Shown here piece after piece: positions 17,389 through 26,902 of a stretch of DNA of 35,776 bases. The stretch is from Egibacteraceae bacterium (GTDB taxonomy: Bacteria > Actinomycetota > Nitriliruptoria > Euzebyales > Egibacteraceae), in NCBI GenBank assembly GCA_030446775.1, contig JAUJMQ010000013.1, forward strand, positions 16,381-52,156. The letters are read 5' to 3'. Position 1 is the stretch's first letter. Every line of letters starts with the position of its first letter. The notes beneath the pieces were generated by a model. It was not told where the DNA came from, made no database searches, and saw only the letters and a list, made by a program, of their open reading frames with translations. The translations under genes were made by a program, and so were the position numbers.

Positions 17389-18656
17389 CTCCCGCGCTGC
17401 CGCGCTCGTCGCTGAACGACGTGTTCGCGCGGGTCCGTGCGGCCGACGAGGTCTTCGCCCGCTGCTACCCGGGAGACGAGGGCGGCCGCCAGCCGGTGCA
17501 CACGCTGTACGTCCCGGCGCACCGCTTCTCGGCGGCGACGGTGGCCGAGCACGGCCGGGAGGCGCTGCGGCTGCTCGCCGTGCACGGCCCCGACCCGGCC
17601 TCCTTCGGCGCCGCGATCGGCCTCGACCGCGGCTCACCGGTCGCCGCGCCCGTGCTCGAGCGGGTGCGGGCCAAGCTGGGGTCCGAGCCCGTCGAGGACC
17701 TGCGGATCGACTTCGAGGACGGCTACGGCGTCCGCCCCGACGACGAGGAGGACGCCGCGGCGGCCGCCGCGGGCCGGGTCGTGGGCCAGCAGCTTCAGAC
17801 CGGCACGCTGCCGCCGTTCGTCGGCCTGCGTGTCAAGCCGTTCTGTGAGGGCCTCGCCGAGCGCAGCGTGCGGACCCTGGACCTGTTCTGTGGCGCGCTG
17901 CTCGACGCCTCCGGTGGGCGCCTGCCCGACGGGTTCGTCGTGACGTTTCCGAAGATCGTCATGCCCGAGCACGTGGCGGCGTTCGCCGACGTGCTCGGGC
18001 GGCTCGAGGAGCGTCTGGACCTCGACGCCGGGGCGCTGCGGTTCGAGATGCAGATCGAGACGACCCAGTCGATCGTGAACCACCTCGGGGAGCTGGCGCT
18101 GCGGCGCATGGTCGACGCCGCGGCGGGGCGCTGCAGCGGGGCGCACTTCGGGACCTTCGACTACACCGCGGCGTGCGGCCTCGTCGCCGCCGAGCAGCGG
18201 ATCACCCACCCGGCGTGCGACTTCTCCCGGCATGTCATGCAGGTGACGCTGGCTGGGACGGGGGTGCGGCTGTCGGACGGGTCGACCAACGTCGTGCCGG
18301 CGAGCGGCGACCGCGACGCGGTCCACGGCGCGTGGCGGCTGCACGCCGCGCACGTCGCCCACTCGCTGCGGCACGGCTACTACCAGGGCTGGGACCTGCA
18401 CCCGGCGCACCTGCCGAGCCGCTACGCGGCGGTGTACGCCTTCCACCTCGTCGACCTCGACGCGAACTGCCAGCGGATCGCCAGCTGGGTGCGGCGGACC
18501 GCCGCGGCCGGCGGGGTGCTCGACGAGCCGGCGACGGTCAAGGCGCTGCTGAGCCAGCTGCGCCGCGCCGTCGACTGCGGCGCCGTCGGGGCCGACGAGG
18601 TCCTGGCGCGCACCGGGGTCGGCGCGCAGGCGCTGGGGCGCGGTGGCGTCGCCTAA
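17385..18656 (+). CDS. HpcH/HpaI (CitE-like) aldolase-family protein, DUF6986 type
   Basis: 423 residues, GTG overlapping the uricase stop. The segments LRIDFEDGYGVRPDDEEDAA and LRFEMQIETTQSIVNHLGEL place the metal-binding Asp and Glu of the TIM-barrel CitE/malate-synthase-like superfamily. The overall sequence resembles actinobacterial proteins labelled DUF6986, from memory. As the last gene of the purine operon it may act on glyoxylate, which is released when ureidoglycolate is split, for example by condensing it with an acyl-CoA; this is inference from position and fold. No glyoxylate carboligase or ureidoglycolate lyase gene is seen in the window. Confidence 0.75.
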   Translation: MTPALPRSSLNDVFARVRAADEVFARCYPGDEGGRQPVHTLYVPAHRFSAATVAEHGREALRLLAVHGPDPASFGAAIGLDRGSPVAAPVLERVRAKLGSEPVEDLRIDFEDGYGVRPDDEEDAAAAAAGRVVGQQLQTGTLPPFVGLRVKPFCEGLAERSVRTLDLFCGALLDASGGRLPDGFVVTFPKIVMPEHVAAFADVLGRLEERLDLDAGALRFEMQIETTQSIVNHLGELALRRMVDAAAGRCSGAHFGTFDYTAACGLVAAEQRITHPACDFSRHVMQVTLAGTGVRLSDGSTNVVPASGDRDAVHGAWRLHAAHVAHSLRHGYYQGWDLHPAHLPSRYAAVYAFHLVDLDANCQRIASWVRRTAAAGGVLDEPATVKALLSQLRRAVDCGAVGADEVLARTGVGAQALGRGGVA

Positions 18657-19012
18657 CGCCCGCCTCCCGGTCGTCCTGCCGCCGGGCGACGGCCGCGGGG
18701 TTGTCCGCGGCCTCGGGAACGGCGGACGCCGATCTTGCGTCCGTAGGGCAACTCGGCCGCCGCGACGTGACGGACGACGGCGTCCCGGTCGCGGCCACCC
18801 CGCGGGGGCCCTTGCGAAGCTGTCGATCGCGACCGCCGTGACGCCGTCGAGCATGCGCCACGCCGCGGCGGGCAGCTGCCTGAACGACGCTGCCTCGTCG
18901 CCGGCAACCGCGCGACGGTCGGCGTCGGCGACGAGGTCGGGTGCCCCGAAGTCCGTGGTCGCCGTTCCCGCTGCGCGCTCGTTCGCCGACCGCCCGTACT
19001 CGTGGAGTGACC
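18655..19012 (-). pseudogene. Remnant of an actinobacterial hypothetical protein
   Basis: The 372 bases between the aldolase and cupredoxin genes hold no intact gene, but the minus strand shows protein-like pieces in shifting frames. HEYGRSANERAAGTATTDFGAPDLVADADRR (quoted in two parts: HEYGRSANERAAG, TATTDFGAPDLVADADRR) runs from about 19008, then QLPAAAWRMLDGVTAVAID, then GRDRDAVVRHVAAAELPYG and RKIGVR. The order TTDFGAP then GRDxxxVxxHVxxAE recalls an actinobacterial family of about 200-residue unknown proteins. Both ends are missing: the N-terminal part is cut near the cupredoxin stop and the C-terminal part runs into the aldolase end. I infer a decayed gene. Confidence 0.4.
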
Positions 19013-19028
19013 GGGCCCCGCGGCGGGG

Positions 19029-19811
19029 TCAGCCGGCCGGGACGATCGTCAGGGTCCCGCGCATGCCGGCCGCCTTGTGGCCGGGGATGCGGCAGTAGAA
19101 CTCGTAGGTGCCGGGCGGCGCGTCGAAGGCCACGGTGCGCTCGGCCCGCACCGGGACCCACAGGTCCACGTCGAGGGCGTCGACGGTGAACGTGTGCCAG
19201 AACAGGTCGGAGTTCGTCAGCGACACCGCCGCCCGGCCGGCGGGCGCCGTCAGCTCGGTCGCCGAGAACGCCATGTTCGCCGACGTCACCACGGTGGTGC
19301 TGTCCGCCGCCGGCCCCCGGTTGGAAAGCAGACCACCAGCCAGCAGCACGACGAGCAGTATCGCCGCGGCGGCGACGACCCGCCGGGGGACCGCCGTCAC
19401 GTCCCCGGCCCGCGGTCGGCGCAGGACCACCGCGGCCGCGGCGACGACGCCGGTCACCGACACCGCCGTCAACGCCGACGGGATCAGCAGGCCCAGCGAC
19501 AGCGCGCCGGCGCCGTGGAGCATGTTGCTGAGCGCGCCCGGCAGCATCCACAGCGCCACGTTGGCCAACAGCAGGCCGAGGGCCACCGCGCCGAGCCGCC
19601 CGCCGCGGAAGCGCAGCAGCCCCAGGCCGACGGCGCACAGCACGGCCATGGCCAGCGCCTCGGCGTCGCCGAGGATGGCGGCGCTCAGCGCGAGCAACAG
19701 CAGCTCGGCGACGGTGGCGCCGGTCAGCAGCGCTCGCCAGCCGAGACGATGCCCGGCTCCCACGCGCCCCGCGGCCCGCACCGGCCGCCCGGAGGTGACT
19801 GATCCAGTCAT
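19029..19811 (-). CDS. Membrane-anchored cupredoxin-domain protein
   Basis: 260 residues from ATG 19811. The N-terminal 165 residues hold about five hydrophobic helices (for example ATVAELLLLALSAAIL and VVAAAAILLVVLLAGGLL). The C-terminal ~95 residues are a plastocyanin-like cupredoxin, presumably outside the cell. Type-1 copper ligands are visible in order: His in FWHTFTVD, then Cys, His and Met in YEFYCRIPGHKAAGM. It could carry electrons for a membrane oxidase or bind copper. No oxidase or copper-transport gene is adjacent. An inverted repeat lies 46 bases upstream. Confidence 0.82.
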   Translation of the reverse strand: MTGSVTSGRPVRAAGRVGAGHRLGWRALLTGATVAELLLLALSAAILGDAEALAMAVLCAVGLGLLRFRGGRLGAVALGLLLANVALWMLPGALSNMLHGAGALSLGLLIPSALTAVSVTGVVAAAAVVLRRPRAGDVTAVPRRVVAAAAILLVVLLAGGLLSNRGPAADSTTVVTSANMAFSATELTAPAGRAAVSLTNSDLFWHTFTVDALDVDLWVPVRAERTVAFDAPPGTYEFYCRIPGHKAAGMRGTLTIVPAG

Positions 19812-19856
19812 GGCCCACCCCTGCCCGCCCGGCGCGGGTCGCGCCAGCGCACCACG

Positions 19857-19877
19857 CCAGGTCCCACCGCGACCTGG
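19857..19877. promoter_or_regulatory. Operator-like inverted repeat upstream of cupredoxin gene
   Basis: CCAGGTC (19857-19863) and GACCTGG (19871-19877) are perfect 7-bp complements with a 7-base spacer. The site lies 46-66 bases before the cupredoxin ATG, where a promoter-proximal operator would be. It could also act as a weak terminator for the small upstream gene. The regulator is unknown. Confidence 0.35.
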
Positions 19878-19950
19878 CTATGGTCGCCCTTGGGCACCCG
19901 GCTTGTCCAGAGGTGTCCTGACGCCGGCCCGCCTCCTCGCCCGCGAGGAG

Positions 19951-20130
19951 CTACGGCCGGGGAGTGCCCCGCTCGCCGCGCTCAGTGACCCGGCGGCGCA
20001 GGTCCTCGACCTTCTTGCGGTTCTCCGGCTTCTCGGCGAACTGCTTGGCCCTCTCGGTCGCCTTCCGCGTGAGCTCGCGACCCTGGGGGCTACGGGCGAA
20101 CCGGGCAAGCTTGCCTACGAGTGACGCCAC
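19951..20130 (-). CDS. Small basic protein, 59 residues
   Basis: GTG at 20130 has AAGGA about 7 bases upstream. The product begins ASLVGKLARFARSPQGREL and continues as a highly charged helix (KATERAKQFAEKPENRKKVE), ending in GERGTPRP. It resembles short actinobacterial proteins with the same SPQGR(E/K)L element, from memory; the function is unknown. There is no membrane segment. It is transcribed between the nucleotidase and cupredoxin genes on the same strand, with gaps of 114 and 139 bases. Confidence 0.68.
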   Translation of the reverse strand: MASLVGKLARFARSPQGRELTRKATERAKQFAEKPENRKKVEDLRRRVTERGERGTPRP

Positions 20131-20244
20131 CGGTGGTCCTTGCGCTCGCTGGAAGAGGTCGCTCCAGTCTGCCCACTCGGTTCCCCGGCCGCACGCGCCC
20201 AGTCGACGAGGCTTCGAGCGGCCACCAGGGTCCCGAGCGGGCCG

Positions 20245-23200
20245 TCACGGGGTCGGCGTGGGGCAGGCCGCGCCGCCGGTGCACGTGATCCTTCCTTGGA
20301 TCGACGGGCTGATGGGCGTGGTCGCGGCGATGTAGTCGGCGACGACCTGATCCATGAGGTCGCGGGTCGTGGCGCGGCCCTCCACGACGGGGTAGCCGTC
20401 CCCGCCGGCGGCCATGAAGTCGTTGATCGCCAGCGCGTAGGTGCTCGATGCGCTCAAGTCGATCGCCTCGCCGGTGCAGCTGCCGTCCTCGGCCTGACGG
20501 ACGGCTGTAGTGACCCGGCTGCCGGGGGGCGCGGTGATGTCGTAGGTGAAGCACAGTCCCGACACCTGCGCGAACTGGCCGCTCACCTCCGGCATGGCGG
20601 CCACGCCGTTCTCGAGGAACGCCTTGAGCTCGGCCCCGGTCACGTCCAGCGTCACCACGATGTTGCCGAACGGCAGCACCGACAGGACCTGTCCCCGGGA
20701 GATCGGGAACGGGGGCGGGTCGTAGCCGGGGCAGAAGTCGCTCGGGTCGTCGGTCGTCGGGCAGGTCAGGTCGGCGCGCAGGCCACCGGCGTTCGTGATG
20801 GCGAAGTCGGTCTCGTAGGTGCTCCTCATGGCGTCGGTCACGACGTTGCCGACCAGCGACTCGCACGTCCGCCCCGCGGACTGCCCGCAGGAGTCGGCGC
20901 GCGGGACGAACACCGTCGACTCGCCGATGACCTCCCCGAGCAGGGGTTCCAGCTCGGCGGTCAGCTCGTCGATGAGCGCCTGTATCTCCGGGTCGGCCTC
21001 CACGCCGATGTTCCAGGGCCGGTGGAAATCGGCGGTCTTGTAGACCACCTGGCGGGCGACGCGGTCCACGACCAGACGCAGGCGCGTGAAGCGCACGCCC
21101 CTGGACTGGTTCTCGGTGACGAGCACGCCGTTGGGACGCGTCTCGAGCACCTGCATGTCGGTGTGGTCCCCGAGCACGGCGTCGACGCCCTGGACCCCGT
21201 CGGCCAGCTCGACGACCGGTCCCGACGGGTCGGTGAGCGTCCCCGAGGTGGCCCCCAGGTGGCCGAGCGCCACGACGGCGTCGACCTGGTCTCTGCGCAG
21301 GTCCGCGGCCTCGGCGTTCACGGCCGCCAGCGGGTCTGTCACCCGGAACGGGCCGAGCGCGCCGGGGGGTGTCAGTCGGGGGATGTCGGGGTTGGAGAAG
21401 CCGACGACGCCCAGCTCGATCCCGGCGAGGCGGAACACGCGTGACGGGGACCACTCCGGCGGCGTGTCGCCGTCGGCGTCGACGATGTTCGCCGACAGGT
21501 AGGGGAAGTCCGCGAGGGGAGCGAGCTCGTTGCGCAGGTAGTCCTGGCCGCGGTCGAAGTTGTGGTTGCCCAGTCCGTCGGCGTCGAATCCCATCAGGTT
21601 CATCGCCCGGATCGTGGGCTTGTCGCCGAAGAAGCTCGAGATGGGCGGCGTCGCGCCCACCGAGTCACCGCCTGCGACCGTGATCACGCCTCCCGGTGCA
21701 TCAGCGCGGTAGCTGTCGAACCAGGGCTTGAGGTACGCCGCCCCCCCGATCGCGTAGCTCGCATCGCTGCCGCCGACGGCGCTCGTGTCGTCGGCCGGCT
21801 CGGACAGCGGCGTCAGCTGACCGTGGTAGTCGCTGATGTCGAGGATCGCCACCTCCCGCCACCGGTCGGCGCCGCGCAGGATGCGGTACAGGATCTGCCC
21901 GCGGGCGTTGTGCGGCCCCGGGACGCCGAGCAGGGCCGCGACCGTGGGCGCGACGTCGATGGCGCGGACGTCGCGCACGGGCCGGCGGTCCCGGATGCCC
22001 GGCCCCGCCGCGACGAAGGTCGCATGCATGTTGACGTTGCGGCGCAGGTTCACCAGATCGGGCATGTAGCCGTGCTGGCCGAAGAACTGCGAGAAGGCGA
22101 TGGGTTCCCCCGGCGTGGCGGCGTCGAACTGGTAGGGCGGGCGCAGGACGACGACCACGTCGCCGCTGCGGCTCGGGTGCAGCGAGTCGCTGCCGTCGAC
22201 GTCGCGCAGCTCCTCTTTGAGAAAGATCTCGTCGACGACCTGCGCATCCGGGTTGTCCGGGTCGCGCAGCGCCTCGAAGGCGGCGACGATCTGCTGTCGG
22301 ACCTGTTCGTACTGGTCTTCGGGCACGACGCCGTCGGGGTCGCGCCCCTCCAGGTTGACGTACACCTGGGCGGTGCCGCCCGCCCAGCAGGCCTTGGCCT
22401 GCGTCGGCTCCCCGGCGGGCCGGCAGTTGCTCTCCTGCTCGCTGGCCTGCAGACCGGCCCGGGCGAGGACGGTGCCTGCGTTGACGGCGTACCACTGCGG
22501 GGCGAAGCCGTGGTCAGAGCTCGCGAACACCGTCTCGCCGCCCTCCACGAGGCGCCGGGCCAGCCGGACGGTGGCATCGGCCTCGCGGTAGGCGGCGCGG
22601 ATGTAGCGCCGGCGGACCCGCACCCGGTTGTCGCGCCGGCCGTCGCCGTCCACGTCGTCGAAGTAGGGGTTGAGGTCCCCGTCGAGGCTGCGGCGCGTGA
22701 CCAGGCCGAGGAACTGGTGGCTGAACTCGTCGGTCACCGGCGTGCCGAGCATCAACAGGTCCGGCTGCACGCCGAGCCCGTTGATGATGTAGCTCAGGTA
22801 GGCGAAGTGCGCGTCTGCCCACATGAGCCCCTGCTCGACGTACGTCTCCTCGTCGATGATCCTGGCCTCCAGGGGGGCGAAGTCGGCCGCGGTGGAGGTC
22901 GGGAAGCGCGACGCGAGCGTCTCCTCGAAGCCCATGGGCGTTGCGCAGTCGGGGGCGTAGTCGCAGCCGTTGTAGCTCGCGTTCGCGCGCGCGACGGACG
23001 TGTGGTACAGCCGGAAGCGCGACAGGTCGGGCGCGAGGTCGATGGCCTTGACGTAGAAGCCGGCGGTCTGCCCCTCACGGTCGCCGGTCAGCGTCACCTT
23101 CACGTCGGCCCAGTCGCCGCGGGCCAGGTTGGCGACCCGGGCGCTGCCGTCCTTGCCCGCCTCGGCGGGGACGAGCAGCACGTGGTCGTAGTTCACCCGC

Positions 23201-23976
23201 GCGTCCGGCGTCGAGTCGTAGATGAACAGGTCGTATTCGTAGTCGCCCTCACTCACGACGAGGCGCTGCTGCCTGGCCTGGCTGAAGGAGTGCGGCACGT
23301 CGGTCCAGCCCTCGGCGTCGGCGAGCTCGACCCGGTTGTAGGCGACGCCGAACGACTCCGCCCCGGCGGGCTGGCCCGGACGGTCGTAGTTGACGAGGAC
23401 GCCGCGGTTGGAGAAGAAGCTGCGGAAGTCGACGACAGGCCCCTGCAGCGCCGGTTCGAGGCCGCGGGAGCCGACCCACTCGACCGAGACGACCGTCTTG
23501 CCGCCCCGCTCGGCGGCCTGCTGCACGGTGTCGGCCTGCAGGATCCCCGGCGCGAAGGCACTGGTGCGGCTCTCGAAGGGCGCACCGGTGCGGTGGAACG
23601 TGTTGTTCGTCGAGCCGTGCTCACCGGGGTGGGTGCCCGTCGCCAGCGTCGCCCACCCGACGCCCGTGTTGGGGGGAAAGGACTGGGTCAGGCCGTTCGC
23701 GCCCTCCACGCCCCGGCGCAGCAGGCCCCGGAACGTCGGCATGACGCCCCGGCGGGCGTAGCGCCGCACGAGGTCGGGGCGCATCCCGTCGGCGGCGAAC
23801 AACACCACCGGCTCCCCGGTAGCCGGGCTGCGGGGTGCGCGGTGGCGCTGCGCGCGGATCGGTGCCGGGTCCGGAGGGGCTGGCGAGGAAGCTGCCGCGG
23901 AAGCTGCCGCGGTCGGCGCCAGCATGGCGCCGAGGCACAGGACGAGCAGAGCGGCAAGGTGACCGCGAAAACGCAT
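20245..23976 (-). CDS. Secreted phosphodiesterase::5'-nucleotidase fusion
   Basis: About 1243 residues with a signal peptide ([17 protein letters not shown]). Domain 1 (about residues 55-660) is an alkaline-phosphatase-superfamily type I phosphodiesterase/nucleotide pyrophosphatase. Its metal and nucleophile sites are [10 protein letters not shown], the Thr in [28 protein letters not shown] and NMHATF. Domain 2 (about 705-1235) is a UshA-type 5'-nucleotidase: [26 protein letters not shown] and GDHTD for metals, then the substrate domain with [26 protein letters not shown] and [12 protein letters not shown]. Together they could turn extracellular nucleotides into nucleosides and phosphate. Start 23976 has GGGAG at good spacing; ATG 23982 is possible. 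The Asn replacing the usual Glu in the NHEF motif is minor. Confidence 0.85.
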   Translation of the reverse strand: MRFRGHLAALLVLCLGAMLAPTAAASAAASSPAPPDPAPIRAQRHRAPRSPATGEPVVLFAADGMRPDLVRRYARRGVMPTFRGLLRRGVEGANGLTQSFPPNTGVGWATLATGTHPGEHGSTNNTFHRTGAPFESRTSAFAPGILQADTVQQAAERGGKTVVSVEWVGSRGLEPALQGPVVDFRSFFSNRGVLVNYDRPGQPAGAESFGVAYNRVELADAEGWTDVPHSFSQARQQRLVVSEGDYEYDLFIYDSTPDARVNYDHVLLVPAEAGKDGSARVANLARGDWADVKVTLTGDREGQTAGFYVKAIDLAPDLSRFRLYHTSVARANASYNGCDYAPDCATPMGFEETLASRFPTSTAADFAPLEARIIDEETYVEQGLMWADAHFAYLSYIINGLGVQPDLLMLGTPVTDEFSHQFLGLVTRRSLDGDLNPYFDDVDGDGRRDNRVRVRRRYIRAAYREADATVRLARRLVEGGETVFASSDHGFAPQWYAVNAGTVLARAGLQASEQESNCRPAGEPTQAKACWAGGTAQVYVNLEGRDPDGVVPEDQYEQVRQQIVAAFEALRDPDNPDAQVVDEIFLKEELRDVDGSDSLHPSRSGDVVVVLRPPYQFDAATPGEPIAFSQFFGQHGYMPDLVNLRRNVNMHATFVAAGPGIRDRRPVRDVRAIDVAPTVAALLGVPGPHNARGQILYRILRGADRWREVAILDISDYHGQLTPLSEPADDTSAVGGSDASYAIGGAAYLKPWFDSYRADAPGGVITVAGGDSVGATPPISSFFGDKPTIRAMNLMGFDADGLGNHNFDRGQDYLRNELAPLADFPYLSANIVDADGDTPPEWSPSRVFRLAGIELGVVGFSNPDIPRLTPPGALGPFRVTDPLAAVNAEAADLRRDQVDAVVALGHLGATSGTLTDPSGPVVELADGVQGVDAVLGDHTDMQVLETRPNGVLVTENQSRGVRFTRLRLVVDRVARQVVYKTADFHRPWNIGVEADPEIQALIDELTAELEPLLGEVIGESTVFVPRADSCGQSAGRTCESLVGNVVTDAMRSTYETDFAITNAGGLRADLTCPTTDDPSDFCPGYDPPPFPISRGQVLSVLPFGNIVVTLDVTGAELKAFLENGVAAMPEVSGQFAQVSGLCFTYDITAPPGSRVTTAVRQAEDGSCTGEAIDLSASSTYALAINDFMAAGGDGYPVVEGRATTRDLMDQVVADYIAATTPISPSIQGRITCTGGAACPTPTP

Positions 23977-24137
23977 GAGCATCTCCCGTCGAACCGTTCA
24001 GGCGGCCGCGCGCGTCGCGCCGCGCTTGTGCTGCGGCATGCTAGGCGGGGGGTTCGGCCCGCCACAATGGCAGAAGCGGAACGCACCACCACGCGGGCGA
24101 GACGGTTCACTGAACGACGTCTGACGACGCAGGGCGG

Positions 24138-26756
24138 TCACTGCAGCAGGCGCGAGACCCCGTGCTGCACGCGCGTGCCGACGTGACGGACGCCGCCCAA
24201 CGCCCACGCGCGCCCGCGGGCGCCCTGCGTGTACCCGAGCCCGTCGAGGTAGCCGCGGGTCGAGCCGGCGACCGTGTCGGCGCTCACGAGCAGCAGCGGC
24301 GCGGACGCCCGAGCCGCCAGCGGCGCCGCGGCGACGGCGCGGACCCAGCCGTCGTCGCGGTCGCCGGCGGCGAGCATGAACGCGTCGCCGTCGCCGGTCG
24401 CCCGCCGGCGCCACAGCCGGCGCGCGACGGCCACCGCGGTCGCTGGGGCGCCTGGCCCGGCGACGCGCCGCGGGCGCGGCAGCGCGTCGGCGACCGCCGG
24501 GGCGATGGCCTTGCGGTTGGCGACGATGATCGTCTCCGTGACGCCGTTGCGGGCGAGGGTGTCGCGGACCGGCGCCGCCAGGGTGTCACTGCCCGTGGCG
24601 AGCACCGGGATGCCGCGCGACGCTGCCAACCCGGCGGCCGCGACCCCCTGCCGCCAGGCCCTGCGCCCGTCACCGTCGACGACGACCGCAGTCGAACGAC
24701 CCGATCCGGCCAGCACGACGTCTGCGACCTTGGCCGCGGTGGCGGTCGGGGAGCGTCCGGCGACGCGCACGACGGTCCACGACTGGCGCAGCGCACGGGC
24801 CACTGACGTGTGCAGCGTCGCGCTCCCGCCCACCACGTAGACGGTGCGGCCGGGGGGCAGGGCACGCCGGAGCTCCGCGAGCGTGCCCGCGTCCAGCGCA
24901 CCTCGGCGGCTGTACAGCAGGGGGCCGCGACGCCCCGCGAGCGGCGCGGCGGCGATCGCCTGCACGTACGCCTCGGGGTTGGCGAGCACCGCACGCTCGG
25001 CGCCGCCGTCGGGAAAGGATCGTCGGGAGATGCCCACGGCGGCCGCCGGCGCGCTGCGTGCGACACCGACGCCCTTGACGAGGTCGGCGAAGACGGTGAA
25101 GCGACGTTCGACCGGGTCGACGCCCGGTGCGCTGACCTCCCAGTGGTATCGCCCGGTGACCCGCGCCGGTCCCCGCCACGAGGCCGTGGCCGTCTCGCCG
25201 GTACCCCTGGCGGTCGACACGACCCTGCCGTCGGGTGCGGTCAGCGTCGCGGTCCACCGCGCTGCCGGGTAGACCGTGGCCCACAGGCGGGCGCTCTGCG
25301 CGAGCACACCGCCGCTTTTCACCGCGATCGCGGTCGGCCGGGTCCGCGCCCTGATCACCGGGGTGACGAGCTCGACCGGTCCGCCCGCCGCACGGCGGCC
25401 GCGGCTGGTGAAGCGGTACCGGTAGCGGCCCGGCTCCGACGACGCCGGCGCCCACGTCGACCGGGCGGTCCTACCCCGGCCGGAGGCGCTGTGGACGACG
25501 TTGCCGTCGCGGCCGCGGACGGTCAGACGCCATTCTCCGCCCGGCCGTAGCCGGGCGGAGAACCTGATGGGCCCGTCGACCGAGGCGCCGACGGCGACCC
25601 GGACAGCGTCGGGCGCGGCGTGGTGGTCGAGCAGGACGGGACCCTGCTCGGCGACGACCGCCCCGCGCAGCCGCGGGAGCAGGGCGTACAAGCGATCACC
25701 CGGGCAGGTGGTGGACGAGACGTCGCGGTGCCCGATCAGCGTCGGCAAGGTGACGGCGGTCCCCGCCTGGTAGCGGGTCGAGCCGAAGCTGACGTACCGG
25801 GTGGTGCCGAGCACGTCGACGTGGTGGAGGTCGAACTTCCACGCCAGCAACCGCACGAGTGCGTCTTGCGCGGCCGACGTCGGTGACGCCGTCTCGAAGG
25901 TCCCCAGCAGCGACACCCCGAACGAGCCGGTGTTGAACCCGCCGGCGTGCGCGCCGATCACGGCTCGCCGCAGACCGCCGTAGCGGCCCTCGTAGATCGT
26001 GCCGTAGCGGTCGATCAGGGCGTTGTAGCCGATGTCGTTCCAGCCCTGCGAGCCGGTGTGATAGCGGTAGATCCCACGCACCACCGCCGGCGCCTCCCGA
26101 CGGGAATAGGAGTTCGAGCCCGCCGTGTGGTGGACGATGCCGAGGTCCACCGCGTCGGCATAGGCGGGGTCGCCTCGGCGCAGGCGCTCGTCGGCGCCCC
26201 ACTGCGCCCGCGTGACGATGCCGGGCCGGCGGGCGGTGGCGGTGGCCACCGCGGGCGTCCCCCGCCACGCCGCCTGGAGGCGGTCGGCGAGGCGCTCGGG
26301 CCATGAGCGGCTCAGTCCCGCGGAGTCGATCAGGTGGGCGGCGACGTCCTGCGGCCCGCGACGCCCGACGACGCGCGTCTGCAGGTGCCGGGCCGCACCC
26401 ACCCACACCGGCTCGCTGAGGCGCCGCGTTGTGCGCGGCTCATCCCCGGCCTCGTCGGGACCCTCATCCACCCCGATGTCCACGTCGGTCCACCGATCCC
26501 AGTCCCGCCCGTCGACGGAGGTGCGGAACCGCACGGCGGCTCCGGCGGGGACCTCGAAGCCGACCATGGAGAACGCGATCGGCGTCGTCACCGGGCGCGA
26601 CAGACCATCTGCACCGCGCTCCGCCGGCAGCCCGTCGAGGCGCTCGGCCACCGTCGCGGGGACATCGGCGGGGGCCGTGGCGGCGACGGGTGACAGCAGT
26701 CCCGCACCGAGCAGGACGGCAGTGAACACAGCGGTCAACGTCGTGCGACGCAACAC
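24138..26756 (-). CDS. Secreted N-acetylmuramoyl-L-alanine amidase with CWB2 repeats
   Basis: About 872 residues. GTG 26756 is chosen because GGAGG lies 5 bases upstream; it gives a signal peptide (RRTTLTAVFTAVLLGAGLL). Residues about 190-350 are a PGRP/amidase_2 domain that cuts the stem peptide from muramic acid: zinc His in VHHTAGSN, the conserved Tyr region GYNALIDRYGTIYEGR, GAHAGGFNTGSFGVSLLG, and the zinc His and Cys in GHRDVSSTTCPGD. Residues about 370-545 look like two or three beta-sandwich modules. Residues about 560-865 hold three CWB2-type cell-wall-binding repeats (AVLANPEAYVQAIAAAPLA, VYVVGGSATL, IIVANRKAIAP). It acts in the cell wall. Confidence 0.88.
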   Translation of the reverse strand: MLRRTTLTAVFTAVLLGAGLLSPVAATAPADVPATVAERLDGLPAERGADGLSRPVTTPIAFSMVGFEVPAGAAVRFRTSVDGRDWDRWTDVDIGVDEGPDEAGDEPRTTRRLSEPVWVGAARHLQTRVVGRRGPQDVAAHLIDSAGLSRSWPERLADRLQAAWRGTPAVATATARRPGIVTRAQWGADERLRRGDPAYADAVDLGIVHHTAGSNSYSRREAPAVVRGIYRYHTGSQGWNDIGYNALIDRYGTIYEGRYGGLRRAVIGAHAGGFNTGSFGVSLLGTFETASPTSAAQDALVRLLAWKFDLHHVDVLGTTRYVSFGSTRYQAGTAVTLPTLIGHRDVSSTTCPGDRLYALLPRLRGAVVAEQGPVLLDHHAAPDAVRVAVGASVDGPIRFSARLRPGGEWRLTVRGRDGNVVHSASGRGRTARSTWAPASSEPGRYRYRFTSRGRRAAGGPVELVTPVIRARTRPTAIAVKSGGVLAQSARLWATVYPAARWTATLTAPDGRVVSTARGTGETATASWRGPARVTGRYHWEVSAPGVDPVERRFTVFADLVKGVGVARSAPAAAVGISRRSFPDGGAERAVLANPEAYVQAIAAAPLAGRRGPLLYSRRGALDAGTLAELRRALPPGRTVYVVGGSATLHTSVARALRQSWTVVRVAGRSPTATAAKVADVVLAGSGRSTAVVVDGDGRRAWRQGVAAAGLAASRGIPVLATGSDTLAAPVRDTLARNGVTETIIVANRKAIAPAVADALPRPRRVAGPGAPATAVAVARRLWRRRATGDGDAFMLAAGDRDDGWVRAVAAAPLAARASAPLLLVSADTVAGSTRGYLDGLGYTQGARGRAWALGGVRHVGTRVQHGVSRLLQ

Positions 26757-26902
26757 AGGGACCTCCAGCGCAGAGGGGCGGCGCGCGATCACGCGGCATC
26801 GTGGGACCCGCGAGCCTGCGCGACCGCGGCGACGGCGTCAACGCCCAAGTCCGGCAAATCCCTCGGCCGCGAGCCCGTCACGGCGCCGTCCACGCGCCGC
26901 TG

